Source: Sulfurimonas sp. (GTDB lineage: Bacteria > Campylobacterota > Campylobacteria > Campylobacterales > Sulfurimonadaceae). Taken from it: a DNA stretch of 36,755 nucleotides. Position numbers and translations under genes: made by a program. Under the pieces are notes generated by a model. That model did not search any database, was not told the DNA's origin, and saw nothing but the letters and a program-made list of their open reading frames with translations. Shown here piece after piece: positions 7,251-15,456 of the stretch; within the stretch, counting starts at the first letter, position 1; every line of letters begins with the position of its first letter. The DNA is taken from contig JAMORO010000027.1 of assembly GCA_027063505.1 (NCBI GenBank), positions 1 through 36,755 on the forward strand, given 5' to 3'.

Positions 7251-7855
7251 TGAAAAACTTTATTCTTATCCCTATACTTTTAAGCACTTTACTTTTTAGT
7301 GCTTGTAGTTCAGATGCTTCAAAACCTGTAAAAGAGGTTATAACAACTTCCATACAAAAAACAACTCAAAATCTCAATCACCCGACTGTTGTACTGCAAA
7401 CAACAGCAGGTGATCTTGAAATAGAACTTTTTTCTGATATTGCACCACTTGCAGTGGAAAACTTTATGACTCATATTAAAGATGGTTACTACAACGGTAT
7501 CGCCTTTCACCGTATTATCAAAAACTTTATGATTCAAGGTGGTGATCCAACAGAGAGTGGTAGAGGTGGGGAGTCTATTTGGCATAAAAACTTTAAAGAT
7601 GAGTTTAAAGATAAAACATTTGATAAAGCAGGTATCCTTGCAATGGCCAACCGTGGACCAGGGACAAATGGAAGTCAGTTTTTTATAACTACAGCAGCAA
7701 CACCTTGGCTTAATGGTCACCATACTATCTTTGGTCAAATTACTCCAAAATCTTATTCTGTTTTACAGATACTCAATGAGACTCCAGTAAATGGAAGTAC
7801 ACCTCAAGAGAGAGTAGAAATCGTAAAAGCATACATACAAAGTGAAGGTAAATAG
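7250..7855 (+). CDS. Cyclophilin-type peptidyl-prolyl isomerase, lipoprotein
   Basis: 201 residues. The signal peptide [19 protein letters not shown] ends in a lipobox with Cys19, so the isomerase is probably membrane-anchored and faces the periplasm. The cyclophilin core is clear: FHRIIKNFMIQGGDPTESG, ANRGPGTNGSQFFITTAATP and WLNGHHTIFGQI. It catalyses cis-trans isomerisation of Xaa-Pro bonds in exported proteins. Coupled by one base to msrB, and the pit gene starts at the very next base after its stop. The joint expression with msrB suggests a protein-quality-control unit, although MsrB itself lacks an export signal. Confidence 0.93.
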   Translation: MKNFILIPILLSTLLFSACSSDASKPVKEVITTSIQKTTQNLNHPTVVLQTTAGDLEIELFSDIAPLAVENFMTHIKDGYYNGIAFHRIIKNFMIQGGDPTESGRGGESIWHKNFKDEFKDKTFDKAGILAMANRGPGTNGSQFFITTAATPWLNGHHTIFGQITPKSYSVLQILNETPVNGSTPQERVEIVKAYIQSEGK

Positions 7856-9499
7856 ATGGAAATGCAAACTATGCAAAAACTAGAAGAAGAAGCATTAAAA
7901 AAGAGTGGTACAGACTTTAGCCGTTTAGGTTTTGCTCTCTTTTTTATGATAGGTGTCTTAACATTTAGTTTCTTAAATAATGGGGGTATCCCTAACAATA
8001 TGTTCCTAGCTATTGCTGCACTTATAGGTGCTTATATGGCTATGAATATCGGAGCAAACGATGTAGCCAACAATGTTGGTCCAGCTGTTGGTTCCAAAGC
8101 GATGACCATGACTATGGCTATTATAATAGCTGCTGTTTTTGAAGCTGCTGGAGCACTAATAGCTGGTGGGGAAGTTGTTAAAACCATCAAAAAAGGGATT
8201 ATTGATATCTCAGCATTTGGTGGTAATGCAGATCCATTTATCTGGGCAATGATGGCAGCACTTCTTGCTGCTGCACTATGGCTAAACTTTGCAACTATGA
8301 TGCGAGCACCTGTCTCAACAACACACTCAATTGTTGGGGGTGTAATGGGTGCGGGAATTGCAGCTGCTGGGTTTAGCATAGTTTCATGGGGGACAATGGG
8401 AAAAATCGCTGCTTCATGGGTTATATCTCCTGTTCTTGGTGGTCTTATAGCTGCAGCCTTTCTCTACTCCATCAAAAAGTCCATCGTATTTAAAGATGAC
8501 AAAATTCAAGCTGCCAAAAAATATGTTCCAGTTTTTGTAGCACTAATGTCATGGGCATTTGTAACATATCTTACACTTAAAGGTCTCAAAAAAATCTGGC
8601 CCTCAGTAGTAGATATACTCAATATAATTCCCTTCGTCTCAATTGAGATGACAAAAAAACCAACACTTTTAACAGCTCTTATAATGGGTGGAGTGATAGC
8701 GATCATAGTATTTTTTGCAATACGTAAAAAACTCTCAGCAACTACAGATATGGAAAACACTAAAGATTCAGTAAATACACTTTTTACTATTCCTCTTATC
8801 TTTTCAGCAGCTCTTCTCTCTTTTGCTCACGGTGCAAATGATGTTGCAAATGCTATTGGGCCTTTAGCTGCTATTAACGATGCTGTAGTAAATGGTGGTA
8901 TATCTTCAAAAGCGAGTATCCCTTTATGGGTTATGGGTGTTGGAGCACTAGGTATCGCTCTTGGTCTTGCCCTTTATGGACCAAAACTCATCAAAACGGT
9001 AGGTTCTGAAATTACAGAGCTTGACCAAATCAGAGCTTTTTCTATCGCAATGGCTGCCTCAATTACAGTTATTATTGCATCACAACTAGGTCTTCCTGTA
9101 AGTTCAACACATATCGCTATAGGTGGTGTCTTTGGGGTTGGTTTCTTACGAGAGTACTTACACTTAAGTGATGCAGATACGACGATAGAAGAAGATAAAG
9201 AGATTATTAAAGATGAGAAACATACACTAAGTGCTTATAAAGCTGAACTCTCAAAACTAGAGAAAAAACCTAAAAAGAGTGTTACAGAGTATGAACGAGT
9301 AGTTGAACTTTACAAGCTAGTAGCTGATGAAGAAAAAATCATTAAGTCTGCAAAAAAACATATCAAAAAAGCAAAAAAAGTCGAGTACGTAAAGCGTGAT
9401 GCTGTGAAAAAGATTATTGCTGCATGGGTTATTACAGTACCAGCAGCAGCTATTCTTGCCGCTATACTCTTTTATATGATTCGCGGAATTATGCTCTAA
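7856..9499 (+). CDS. PiT-family inorganic phosphate transporter
   Basis: 547 residues with about ten hydrophobic helices. The duplicated PiT signature is present as GANDVANNVGP (66-76) and GANDVANAIGP (326-336), and the second half-motif as APVSTTHSIVGGV and LPVSSTHIAIGGVFG. The family couples phosphate uptake to H+ or Na+ symport. A long charged cytoplasmic helical insert (about residues 435-520, rich in Lys and Glu) precedes the final membrane helix. The ATG follows the cyclophilin stop directly, with GAAGG as ribosome-binding site. The 3-prime end overlaps folP, on the opposite strand, by four bases. Confidence 0.93.
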   Translation: MEMQTMQKLEEEALKKSGTDFSRLGFALFFMIGVLTFSFLNNGGIPNNMFLAIAALIGAYMAMNIGANDVANNVGPAVGSKAMTMTMAIIIAAVFEAAGALIAGGEVVKTIKKGIIDISAFGGNADPFIWAMMAALLAAALWLNFATMMRAPVSTTHSIVGGVMGAGIAAAGFSIVSWGTMGKIAASWVISPVLGGLIAAAFLYSIKKSIVFKDDKIQAAKKYVPVFVALMSWAFVTYLTLKGLKKIWPSVVDILNIIPFVSIEMTKKPTLLTALIMGGVIAIIVFFAIRKKLSATTDMENTKDSVNTLFTIPLIFSAALLSFAHGANDVANAIGPLAAINDAVVNGGISSKASIPLWVMGVGALGIALGLALYGPKLIKTVGSEITELDQIRAFSIAMAASITVIIASQLGLPVSSTHIAIGGVFGVGFLREYLHLSDADTTIEEDKEIIKDEKHTLSAYKAELSKLEKKPKKSVTEYERVVELYKLVADEEKIIKSAKKHIKKAKKVEYVKRDAVKKIIAAWVITVPAAAILAAILFYMIRGIML

Positions 9500-10638
9500 A
9501 CGCTATTAAGAGCCTCTTGAAGCTTCAGTGCTTGAGAGTGCTCCTTAACATCATGAACTCTAAGTATAGAAGCTCCATTACGAACTGCCTCTAAATGAAT
9601 TGCAAGAGTCCCACCAAGTCTATCCTCTACTTTAGAAGCTATAACTTTATCTATCATAGACTTTCTTGAAGCACCAACTAAAAGTGGTTTTTTCAAGGTT
9701 CTAAAATGCTCTAAATGCTTTATAAGAGTCAGGTTGTCATGTAGTGTTTTTCCAAATCCAATTCCAACATCTAAAACTATTTTCTCAATACCAAAACTCT
9801 CTGCTTTTGTTACTCTCTCTTCTAAAAAAGTATAGACCTCATCTAAGATATTATCATACAAAGGATTATCTTGCATTGTCTGAGGTTTTCCTTGCATATG
9901 CATAATAACAGCCGTTGCCCCATACTCACTGCAAAGCTTACAAACAGCATCATTTTCTAAACCTGTAATATCATTTACAATTGTAAAACCTGACTCTAGT
10001 GCATACTTTATAACGATAGGTTCATAACTATCTATACTAAAGGCGACTTTCTTAAAAAGTTCTCTCTCCTTTATAAGGTCCAAAATCGGTTTCACTCGAG
10101 AGAGTTCTACTTCAGGGGAGATCAACTTAGCATTTGGAGCAGAAGAGACACCACCAATATCGATAATAGTTGCACCATCGCTAATCATCTGCTCAATCAT
10201 TACAACAGCATCCTCACCACTAAATCTACTATCTGCAAAGAAACTATCATCATTAGCATTTATAACACCCATAATATCTACTTTTTCTATACTCTTTAGT
10301 TGTGTGATTTCTTTTAATCTATGCGCGAGATTTTTTAGCCCAAAAGGCTGTGCTAACTCTTTTTTTGAAAGTGTCACGAGTTGTTTAGTAGTAGCAATTA
10401 AAAGACAATCAACTCTTGGTGTTTGAGCTAGAACTGTGCCACGAGGAACAGCTAAATCTGCACCAATAGAGAGGGCATCCTGCTTTAAAATATTTGCACC
10501 ACCTACATTCAAATCTTTTATACTGATTATATGTGTCTGAGCCTTAGAGGAGAGGATATTTACTCCCCCACTATCAACTCCTAATCTCTTTAGATAGTTT
10601 TTTATATCTAGGCTATTAGATAATTTTTCTACTATCAT
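9496..10638 (-). CDS. folP: Dihydropteroate synthase
   Basis: 380 residues. It condenses 6-hydroxymethyl-dihydropterin pyrophosphate with p-aminobenzoate in folate synthesis. The DHPS barrel begins near residue 120 (IMGVINANDDSFF, a variant of the usual MGI-N-V-T-P-D-SF). It continues with IIDIGGVSSAP, VNDITGL, VLDVGIGFGKT and LLVGASRKSMI. A roughly 115-residue N-terminal extension is longer than in E. coli but known from epsilonproteobacterial FolP. The start overlaps the holB stop by one base. It is the last gene of the rppH-lysC-hobA-holB-folP operon. Confidence 0.94.
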   Translation of the reverse strand: MIVEKLSNSLDIKNYLKRLGVDSGGVNILSSKAQTHIISIKDLNVGGANILKQDALSIGADLAVPRGTVLAQTPRVDCLLIATTKQLVTLSKKELAQPFGLKNLAHRLKEITQLKSIEKVDIMGVINANDDSFFADSRFSGEDAVVMIEQMISDGATIIDIGGVSSAPNAKLISPEVELSRVKPILDLIKERELFKKVAFSIDSYEPIVIKYALESGFTIVNDITGLENDAVCKLCSEYGATAVIMHMQGKPQTMQDNPLYDNILDEVYTFLEERVTKAESFGIEKIVLDVGIGFGKTLHDNLTLIKHLEHFRTLKKPLLVGASRKSMIDKVIASKVEDRLGGTLAIHLEAVRNGASILRVHDVKEHSQALKLQEALNSV

Positions 10639-11285
10639 TAAACATCCTTTGCAAAACTCATAAGTAACATAGCGAGTACACTTTGAGGTCGGGCATTTAG
10701 ATTTAGTAACCTATAGGCTTTATCGAAATTATCTAACTGCAGTGGTGTTAAGATAAGCATATCAACCACTGTAGCACGATAAAAGAGGGCTTGAACCAAC
10801 TCTTTTGCATCCTCTTTTTTTACTCGTACATGCTCTTTTAAAAATGTAAATACATCCTTATAGTCGAGGCGTGCAAGACTTATCTCTATCTCTACTTTTA
10901 CTCTATGGGTATCTACTTTAAGAATTGGCAAACGAGAACGAACAGTAGGAAGTAGGTTTGATTTTGTTGGACTTATAATAATAAATTCTATATTATGAGG
11001 AGGCTCTTCTAAAAGTTTTAAAAGAGAGTTTTGTGCAACATCTGTAAGATCAGATGCCCCCAATATAATATACTTAGTCTCCGCTTCACTTATATAAGCT
11101 TCTGCTAAAACTGCTTTTGCATGCTCTATTTTAAAGCTCTCATCCGTGACTACAAACTTTACAACTCTATGTGGAGACAACTCTCTTTCTAGTTGGGATG
11201 CTTCCTCTTCTATCTCATCAGAGATAATTATATGCCCTTTTACAGCATTATGAGCTTGCATCAACCTCTCCAAACATGGTAGCAT
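10638..11285 (-). CDS. holB: DNA polymerase III delta-prime subunit (short epsilonproteobacterial form)
   Basis: 215 residues, much shorter than E. coli HolB (334) but typical for this phylum. It has the clamp-loader sensor-1 region: YIILGASDLTDVAQNSLLKL, LEEPPHNIEFIII and the SRC-like TVRSRLPIL. There is no Walker A, as expected for delta-prime. The start lies 38 bases inside hobA, and the stop overlaps folP by one base. This order, between hobA and folP, is that of H. pylori HP1230-HP1232. Confidence 0.88.
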   Translation of the reverse strand: MLPCLERLMQAHNAVKGHIIISDEIEEEASQLERELSPHRVVKFVVTDESFKIEHAKAVLAEAYISEAETKYIILGASDLTDVAQNSLLKLLEEPPHNIEFIIISPTKSNLLPTVRSRLPILKVDTHRVKVEIEISLARLDYKDVFTFLKEHVRVKKEDAKELVQALFYRATVVDMLILTPLQLDNFDKAYRLLNLNARPQSVLAMLLMSFAKDV

Positions 11286-11811
11286 TTAATGAAGCATCAA
11301 AGAGTCGGTAGAGTTGTAGAAGTTTAATATCTAAAATTTTATCATAAGACTTTAAAGTGAAAGCATCATTAAAATCTTCATCAAACATCCAGAAGTAGCT
11401 ATTATCTTTTCTTTTGGCTATATCACAGCGTTTATCTTCACCTTTTCCAATATACCAGAAAAAATAATCATCTTTATGCGCTAATGAAATCATATCATCT
11501 AAAACATCTATCATCTCACCACCACTCACACTATTGTAGTGAACAAAAAGGGCATCAATACTCAGGATAGGAATAAGAGGTCGATCTAGTGAAGCGCTAT
11601 TTAAAGAGGAGAGTATATAACTCTCTAACCATTTTCTTTTTTCATCAGTAATAAGAATAATGGTTTTACCTTGAAGTATCTGCTCAAGTGCATATGCTGT
11701 TGTCTTTGACCACTCAAAACGCTGTTCTTCTAACCAACTAAGGCTACCACCCTCTTCACGAATAGCATCAAGTGTCCACTGTGCAAAGTCAGGTAGGTAT
11801 GTCTGAGACAT
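11248..11811 (-). CDS. hobA: HobA, DnaA-binding replication initiation regulator
   Basis: 187 residues. The N-terminus LPDFAQWTLDAIREEGGSLS followed by WLEEQRFEW, and the middle part YFFWYIGKGEDKRCD, fit the HobA family, the structural counterpart of E. coli DiaA that binds DnaA domain I and organises DnaA at oriC. The call rests strongly on context, since HobA lies between lysC and holB in H. pylori. It starts 4 bases after lysC and overlaps holB by 38 bases. Confidence 0.88.
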   Translation of the reverse strand: MSQTYLPDFAQWTLDAIREEGGSLSWLEEQRFEWSKTTAYALEQILQGKTIILITDEKRKWLESYILSSLNSASLDRPLIPILSIDALFVHYNSVSGGEMIDVLDDMISLAHKDDYFFWYIGKGEDKRCDIAKRKDNSYFWMFDEDFNDAFTLKSYDKILDIKLLQLYRLFDASLNATMFGEVDASS

Positions 11812-11815
11812 ATGA

Positions 11816-13027
11816 CTACTTATCTAACTCATAAGCATCGTGAAGACCACGAACTGCTAACTCTGCATATTTTTCATCAATTACCATTGAAATTTTTATC
11901 TCACTTGTTGAAATCATATTAATATTGATATTGTTATCCGCCATAGTTGAGAATGCTTTTGCCGCAACACCTGTATGACTTCTCATTCCAACACCAACAA
12001 CAGAAACTTTACAGATATCTTCATTGTAAGAGTCAGCATTTATCTCACCATCTTTTACAAAAGTATCTACTATAGCCTTAGCATCTTTCAAATCGCCTAC
12101 TGGTACCGTAAAGTCTATGTTTGTAGTCTCATCAACAGCTTTATTTTGAATAATCATATCAACATTTACTTCAGCAGTTGCAAGTTTATTAAAGATATCA
12201 GATGCAATCCCTGGTCTATCTTTTACCCCAAGAAGTGAGATACGTGCTTGATTTCTATCTAATGCGATTCCGCTTACTAATGGTGCTTCCATGATATTTT
12301 CCTCTTTCGTTATTAATGTCCCCTCTTCATTTGAGAAGCTTGTTCTTGTTACTAAATTTACATTAAGTTTTTTTGCCATCTCTACAGAGCGGTTTTGTAA
12401 AACTTTCGCACCAAGAGATGCAAGTTCTAACATCTCTTCATAAGAGATTTTTTCTAACTTTTTTGCTTTTGGCTCTATACGAGGGTCCGTTGTAAAGATT
12501 CCACTTACATCTGTATATATCTCACATAAGTCCGCTTTTAATGCCCCTGCTATCGCAACAGCAGAAAGATCACTACCACCACGACCTAGTGTTGTAACAT
12601 CACCGTGCTCATTCACACCTTGAAAACCTGCAACAACAATAATTTTTCCCGCTGTAATTGCTGCTTGCATTACTTCAGGATTTATCTCTTCTATACGTGC
12701 TTTTGTATGGTGTATATCAGTAATTATGCCCGCTTTTCTTCCTGTCATCGCTGTCGCCTCATGACCCATCTCTTGTAGTGCTATTGAGAGAAGTGATGCT
12801 GTAACACGCTCCCCTGCACTTAGAAGCATATCCATCTCAGCGCGAGCTGGATTTTCTGAAAAATGCTCAGCATACCCTACAAGTTTATTTGTTTCACCAC
12901 TCATAGCAGAAACAACAACTACTACATCATTACCCTCTTTTACAGTAGCACTAACACGTGCAGCAACATTTCCAATACGCTCTAGGTCGCCAACACTTGT
13001 TCCACCAAATTTTTGAACAATTAACAT
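11816..13027 (-). CDS. lysC: Aspartate kinase
   Basis: 403 residues. It phosphorylates L-aspartate, the first step to lysine/DAP, threonine and methionine. The signature KFGGTSVGDLERI is at residues 6-18, the nucleotide-binding TLGRGGSDLSAVAIA is near 147, and TDVSGIFTTDPRI is near 174. Two C-terminal ACT domains (about 265-400; ISLLGVKDRPGIASDIFNKL and VSVVGVGMRSHTGVAAKAFS) are the expected feedback site for lysine/threonine. ATG directly follows the rppH stop (TAA-ATG). A plus-strand reading of 11975-12238 inside it is a shadow. Confidence 0.97.
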   Translation of the reverse strand: MLIVQKFGGTSVGDLERIGNVAARVSATVKEGNDVVVVVSAMSGETNKLVGYAEHFSENPARAEMDMLLSAGERVTASLLSIALQEMGHEATAMTGRKAGIITDIHHTKARIEEINPEVMQAAITAGKIIVVAGFQGVNEHGDVTTLGRGGSDLSAVAIAGALKADLCEIYTDVSGIFTTDPRIEPKAKKLEKISYEEMLELASLGAKVLQNRSVEMAKKLNVNLVTRTSFSNEEGTLITKEENIMEAPLVSGIALDRNQARISLLGVKDRPGIASDIFNKLATAEVNVDMIIQNKAVDETTNIDFTVPVGDLKDAKAIVDTFVKDGEINADSYNEDICKVSVVGVGMRSHTGVAAKAFSTMADNNININMISTSEIKISMVIDEKYAELAVRGLHDAYELDK

Positions 13028-13498
13028 TTATAATAATCCTTCATTTTTAAAATAATTTAGCACTGTCTCATATACTGGTTTTTTAAAATGTGCTGTATGA
13101 TTTAAGACATCTGTAACACTTACAAATTTATGTGCCATGAACTCTGGATGTTCTGTTGCTAAGTTGATTTTTGCATCTTTACTCAGCTTCATCAGAAAGT
13201 ATCTCTGTCTCTGACCAGTATAGGGTTTCATTCTCTCAGCAATTTTACTAGGGAAATCGTAAGATATCCACTCAGGATACTCACCAACAATTACAGCTTC
13301 TTTTGTTCCTATTTCCTCTTCCATCTCTCGGAAAAGTGCCTCTTGAACCTCTTCACCCTTGTCAATTCCACCCTGAGGGAACTGCCAAATATCTTGAAGG
13401 TCATTACGCTGTGCGATAAAAATCTCTTTTTTATCTGGGTAATTCTCTGAAACAATAATCATCGCCACATTTGGACGATATTCACTTTTAATACTCAT
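13028..13498 (-). CDS. rppH: RNA pyrophosphohydrolase (Nudix)
   Basis: 156 residues. The first line YRPNVAMIIVSENYPDKKEI, WQFPQGGIDKGEE and the Nudix box (GGIDKGEE to REMEEEIG, 43-64) match RppH/NudH/InvA. The enzyme removes pyrophosphate from 5-prime triphosphorylated mRNA and so triggers decay. It is the first gene of the operon with lysC, hobA, holB and folP. Confidence 0.94.
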   Translation of the reverse strand: MSIKSEYRPNVAMIIVSENYPDKKEIFIAQRNDLQDIWQFPQGGIDKGEEVQEALFREMEEEIGTKEAVIVGEYPEWISYDFPSKIAERMKPYTGQRQRYFLMKLSKDAKINLATEHPEFMAHKFVSVTDVLNHTAHFKKPVYETVLNYFKNEGLL

Positions 13499-13524
13499 TT
13501 ATTTACCTATATTTAATTATCGCG

Positions 13525-13530
13525 ATTATA
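13525..13530 (-). promoter_or_regulatory. -10 box for the rppH-lysC-hobA-holB-folP operon
   Basis: TATAAT on the minus strand (plus strand ATTATA at 13525-13530), 27 bases upstream of the rppH ATG. No clear -35 is seen, as usual in Campylobacterota. On the plus strand TATAAT at 13552-13557 or TAAAAT at 13637-13642 could serve the gene at 13669. Confidence 0.45.
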
Positions 13531-13668
13531 CAAAAATAGTGATTAAAAGAATATAATGTAGTTAAAAGAGACCCACTATTGTTTAAAATTACAAATAATA
13601 CTTTTTGTTTTAATATGGTTTTTAACATTTAAACTGTAAAATAGATTAATTAAAAAAAAGGAATACCA

Positions 13669-15033
13669 ATGAATATCGGTAAAACATCTTTCTCTATTAT
13701 TGCTCTCTCAGCAATAGCTCTTCTCTCTGTAGGTTGTGCTCCTAAACAATCTACTACACTTACACCAACTAAAATAGAACGTTCACAAGAACTTTTTATT
13801 ACTACAGATATTAAAAAGACAAAAGTTAAGAAAAAAAAAGATTTTCAATATGAAATAAACCTCAACAATACAACGAAAACAGAAGCATCACTTATGCTAA
13901 AAAACAGAGGTGACAAAACACTAACTATTTCGGGACTTAACCTTAAAGACCCTTCACATCTTTTAAAATCTTCTAACAACTGTAATAAACCTTTAAAAGG
14001 TGGTGAGTCTTGTAACTTAACTATTAAATTTACAGGAAAAAATGAAGGTAGATTTACTTCGATTTTAGAAATTGCTTCTAATGATATAAAGCATAAAGTA
14101 ACAAATATTCTTATTAATGCAGAGTCAAAAGACAAATTTCATGGCTATATCTCTCCAATTAAATCTACAAAAGTAAAACAAGAGAGAACTGTAAAACTTA
14201 AGTTTAATGCACTTAATAAAAAGCAATATATTCAAATTGAGAATGATGGACTTGGCCTTCTTGAACTTAAAGCTCCAAAAAGAAGTGGTGAAGATGCAAG
14301 TAGTTTCAAATATACAACAGATTGTAAAACATCTTTAAAAGTTGGTCAAAAATGTGAAGTTACTGTAACTTACGATCCAACAAAAAAAGAGGGATTTAGT
14401 GATGCTACTATTACAATTCCATCAAATGGTAACATTACACCATCAAGATATATCAGATTAGAGGGTTACTCAAAACCTTTCTCAATTGCTATTAACAAAT
14501 TTGTAGTCTCTGATAATATTGGTGACTTTGTTGATGATTACTTTGAATCTAGTAAAACTTACTACTTTAGAACTATCTATCAAGGTAACACAGATAGATT
14601 TTTTACAAATGGTGTAAAAGCAGAAATCGCTAAATACTTCAAAGCAAATAACTTTAAACTTGCATCATCTCCTGCTAAAGCAGATAGAGTTGTAACTATC
14701 TACCCATCCGTTACTACAACAAAAAATGAAGAGAGCAATGACCTTGCATATAACATCGTTATAGATGGATATCTTACAACAAAAGCGAAAGGTATCAAAA
14801 CAGCTTCAAATAGTACTATAGCACTTGACTATAACTCAACTATTGGTGATACAAAGTTTAGTGCACTTACTTTAAATAATATGATTTTTTCAAAAGAGAA
14901 ATTCCAATTTGGTCTTGATATCCAAGTTGATAATGTAGCAGATGAAAAAGAAGTTGCTACGACAGTTGCAGACATTGTTGTAAGTAAACTTTTCAATGTT
15001 CTAGGATTAAAAGACACAAAAGGAACTAACTAA
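13669..15033 (+). CDS. Lipoprotein with two Hydin/choice-of-anchor-type Ig-like domains
   Basis: 454 residues. The signal peptide MNIGKTSFSIIALSAIALLS ends in lipobox V-G-C (Cys23). Two Ig-like beta domains of the ASPM/SPD-2/Hydin (choice-of-anchor D) kind follow. The first (about 60-160) carries the paired cysteines in SNNCNKPLKGGESCNLTIKF. The second (about 170-270) carries the pair in TTDCKTSLKVGQKCEVTVTY. The C-terminal 180 residues (AINKFVVSDNIGDFVDDYFE to SKLFNVLGL) look like a separate alpha/beta domain with a YajG-like flavour, which I cannot name. It is exported, probably to the outer-membrane inner face. Its stop overlaps the next start (TAATG), and it leads a three-gene block with a periplasmic caspase. 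Confidence 0.75.
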   Translation: MNIGKTSFSIIALSAIALLSVGCAPKQSTTLTPTKIERSQELFITTDIKKTKVKKKKDFQYEINLNNTTKTEASLMLKNRGDKTLTISGLNLKDPSHLLKSSNNCNKPLKGGESCNLTIKFTGKNEGRFTSILEIASNDIKHKVTNILINAESKDKFHGYISPIKSTKVKQERTVKLKFNALNKKQYIQIENDGLGLLELKAPKRSGEDASSFKYTTDCKTSLKVGQKCEVTVTYDPTKKEGFSDATITIPSNGNITPSRYIRLEGYSKPFSIAINKFVVSDNIGDFVDDYFESSKTYYFRTIYQGNTDRFFTNGVKAEIAKYFKANNFKLASSPAKADRVVTIYPSVTTTKNEESNDLAYNIVIDGYLTTKAKGIKTASNSTIALDYNSTIGDTKFSALTLNNMIFSKEKFQFGLDIQVDNVADEKEVATTVADIVVSKLFNVLGLKDTKGTN

Positions 15034-15416
15034 TGAAGAAGTTACTTGTAACTCTTTCCCTTTTTACTTTTAGTACAACTTTACTTATGGCGAATCTTTC
15101 GCCTGAGTACTCTGCAGATGTAAATTCACTCAAAGCAGAGTATGCAGTAAGTTCAAAAACAGAAAAAGTAGTTAAAAAAGAAGAGCGTAAAAAAGAGAGT
15201 GTTCCAACCTACAGTAGAGATGTAAAAATAATAAAGGTACTTAAATACTCTGATATTACAAACTACACAACATCACATAAACTACTAAAAACGAAGGTAC
15301 TCAGAGGATCAGTAAAAAAATCTGATATTATCACTCAAGCAAATGAGCTTACATCTGCCAAAGTACTTGTATTTGTACAGAACAACATCCGCTATATCTA
15401 TTTTTATACTAATTAA
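15033..15416 (+). CDS. Small secreted protein of unknown function
   Basis: 127 residues. It has a signal peptide with likely cleavage after LLMA (about residue 20), then a Lys/Glu-rich low-complexity stretch (about 42-58: EKVVKKEERKKES). A C-terminal alpha/beta segment reads SDIITQANELTSAKVLVFVQ and then NNIRYIYFY. It is coupled by a one-base TAATG overlap to the Ig-like lipoprotein and lies 40 bases before the caspase gene. No family is recognised; its position makes it a candidate partner of its neighbours. Confidence 0.6.
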   Translation: MKKLLVTLSLFTFSTTLLMANLSPEYSADVNSLKAEYAVSSKTEKVVKKEERKKESVPTYSRDVKIIKVLKYSDITNYTTSHKLLKTKVLRGSVKKSDIITQANELTSAKVLVFVQNNIRYIYFYTN

Positions 15417-15456
15417 AATAGATATATAATGTAACTAACAATAAAAGGAGGATAGA

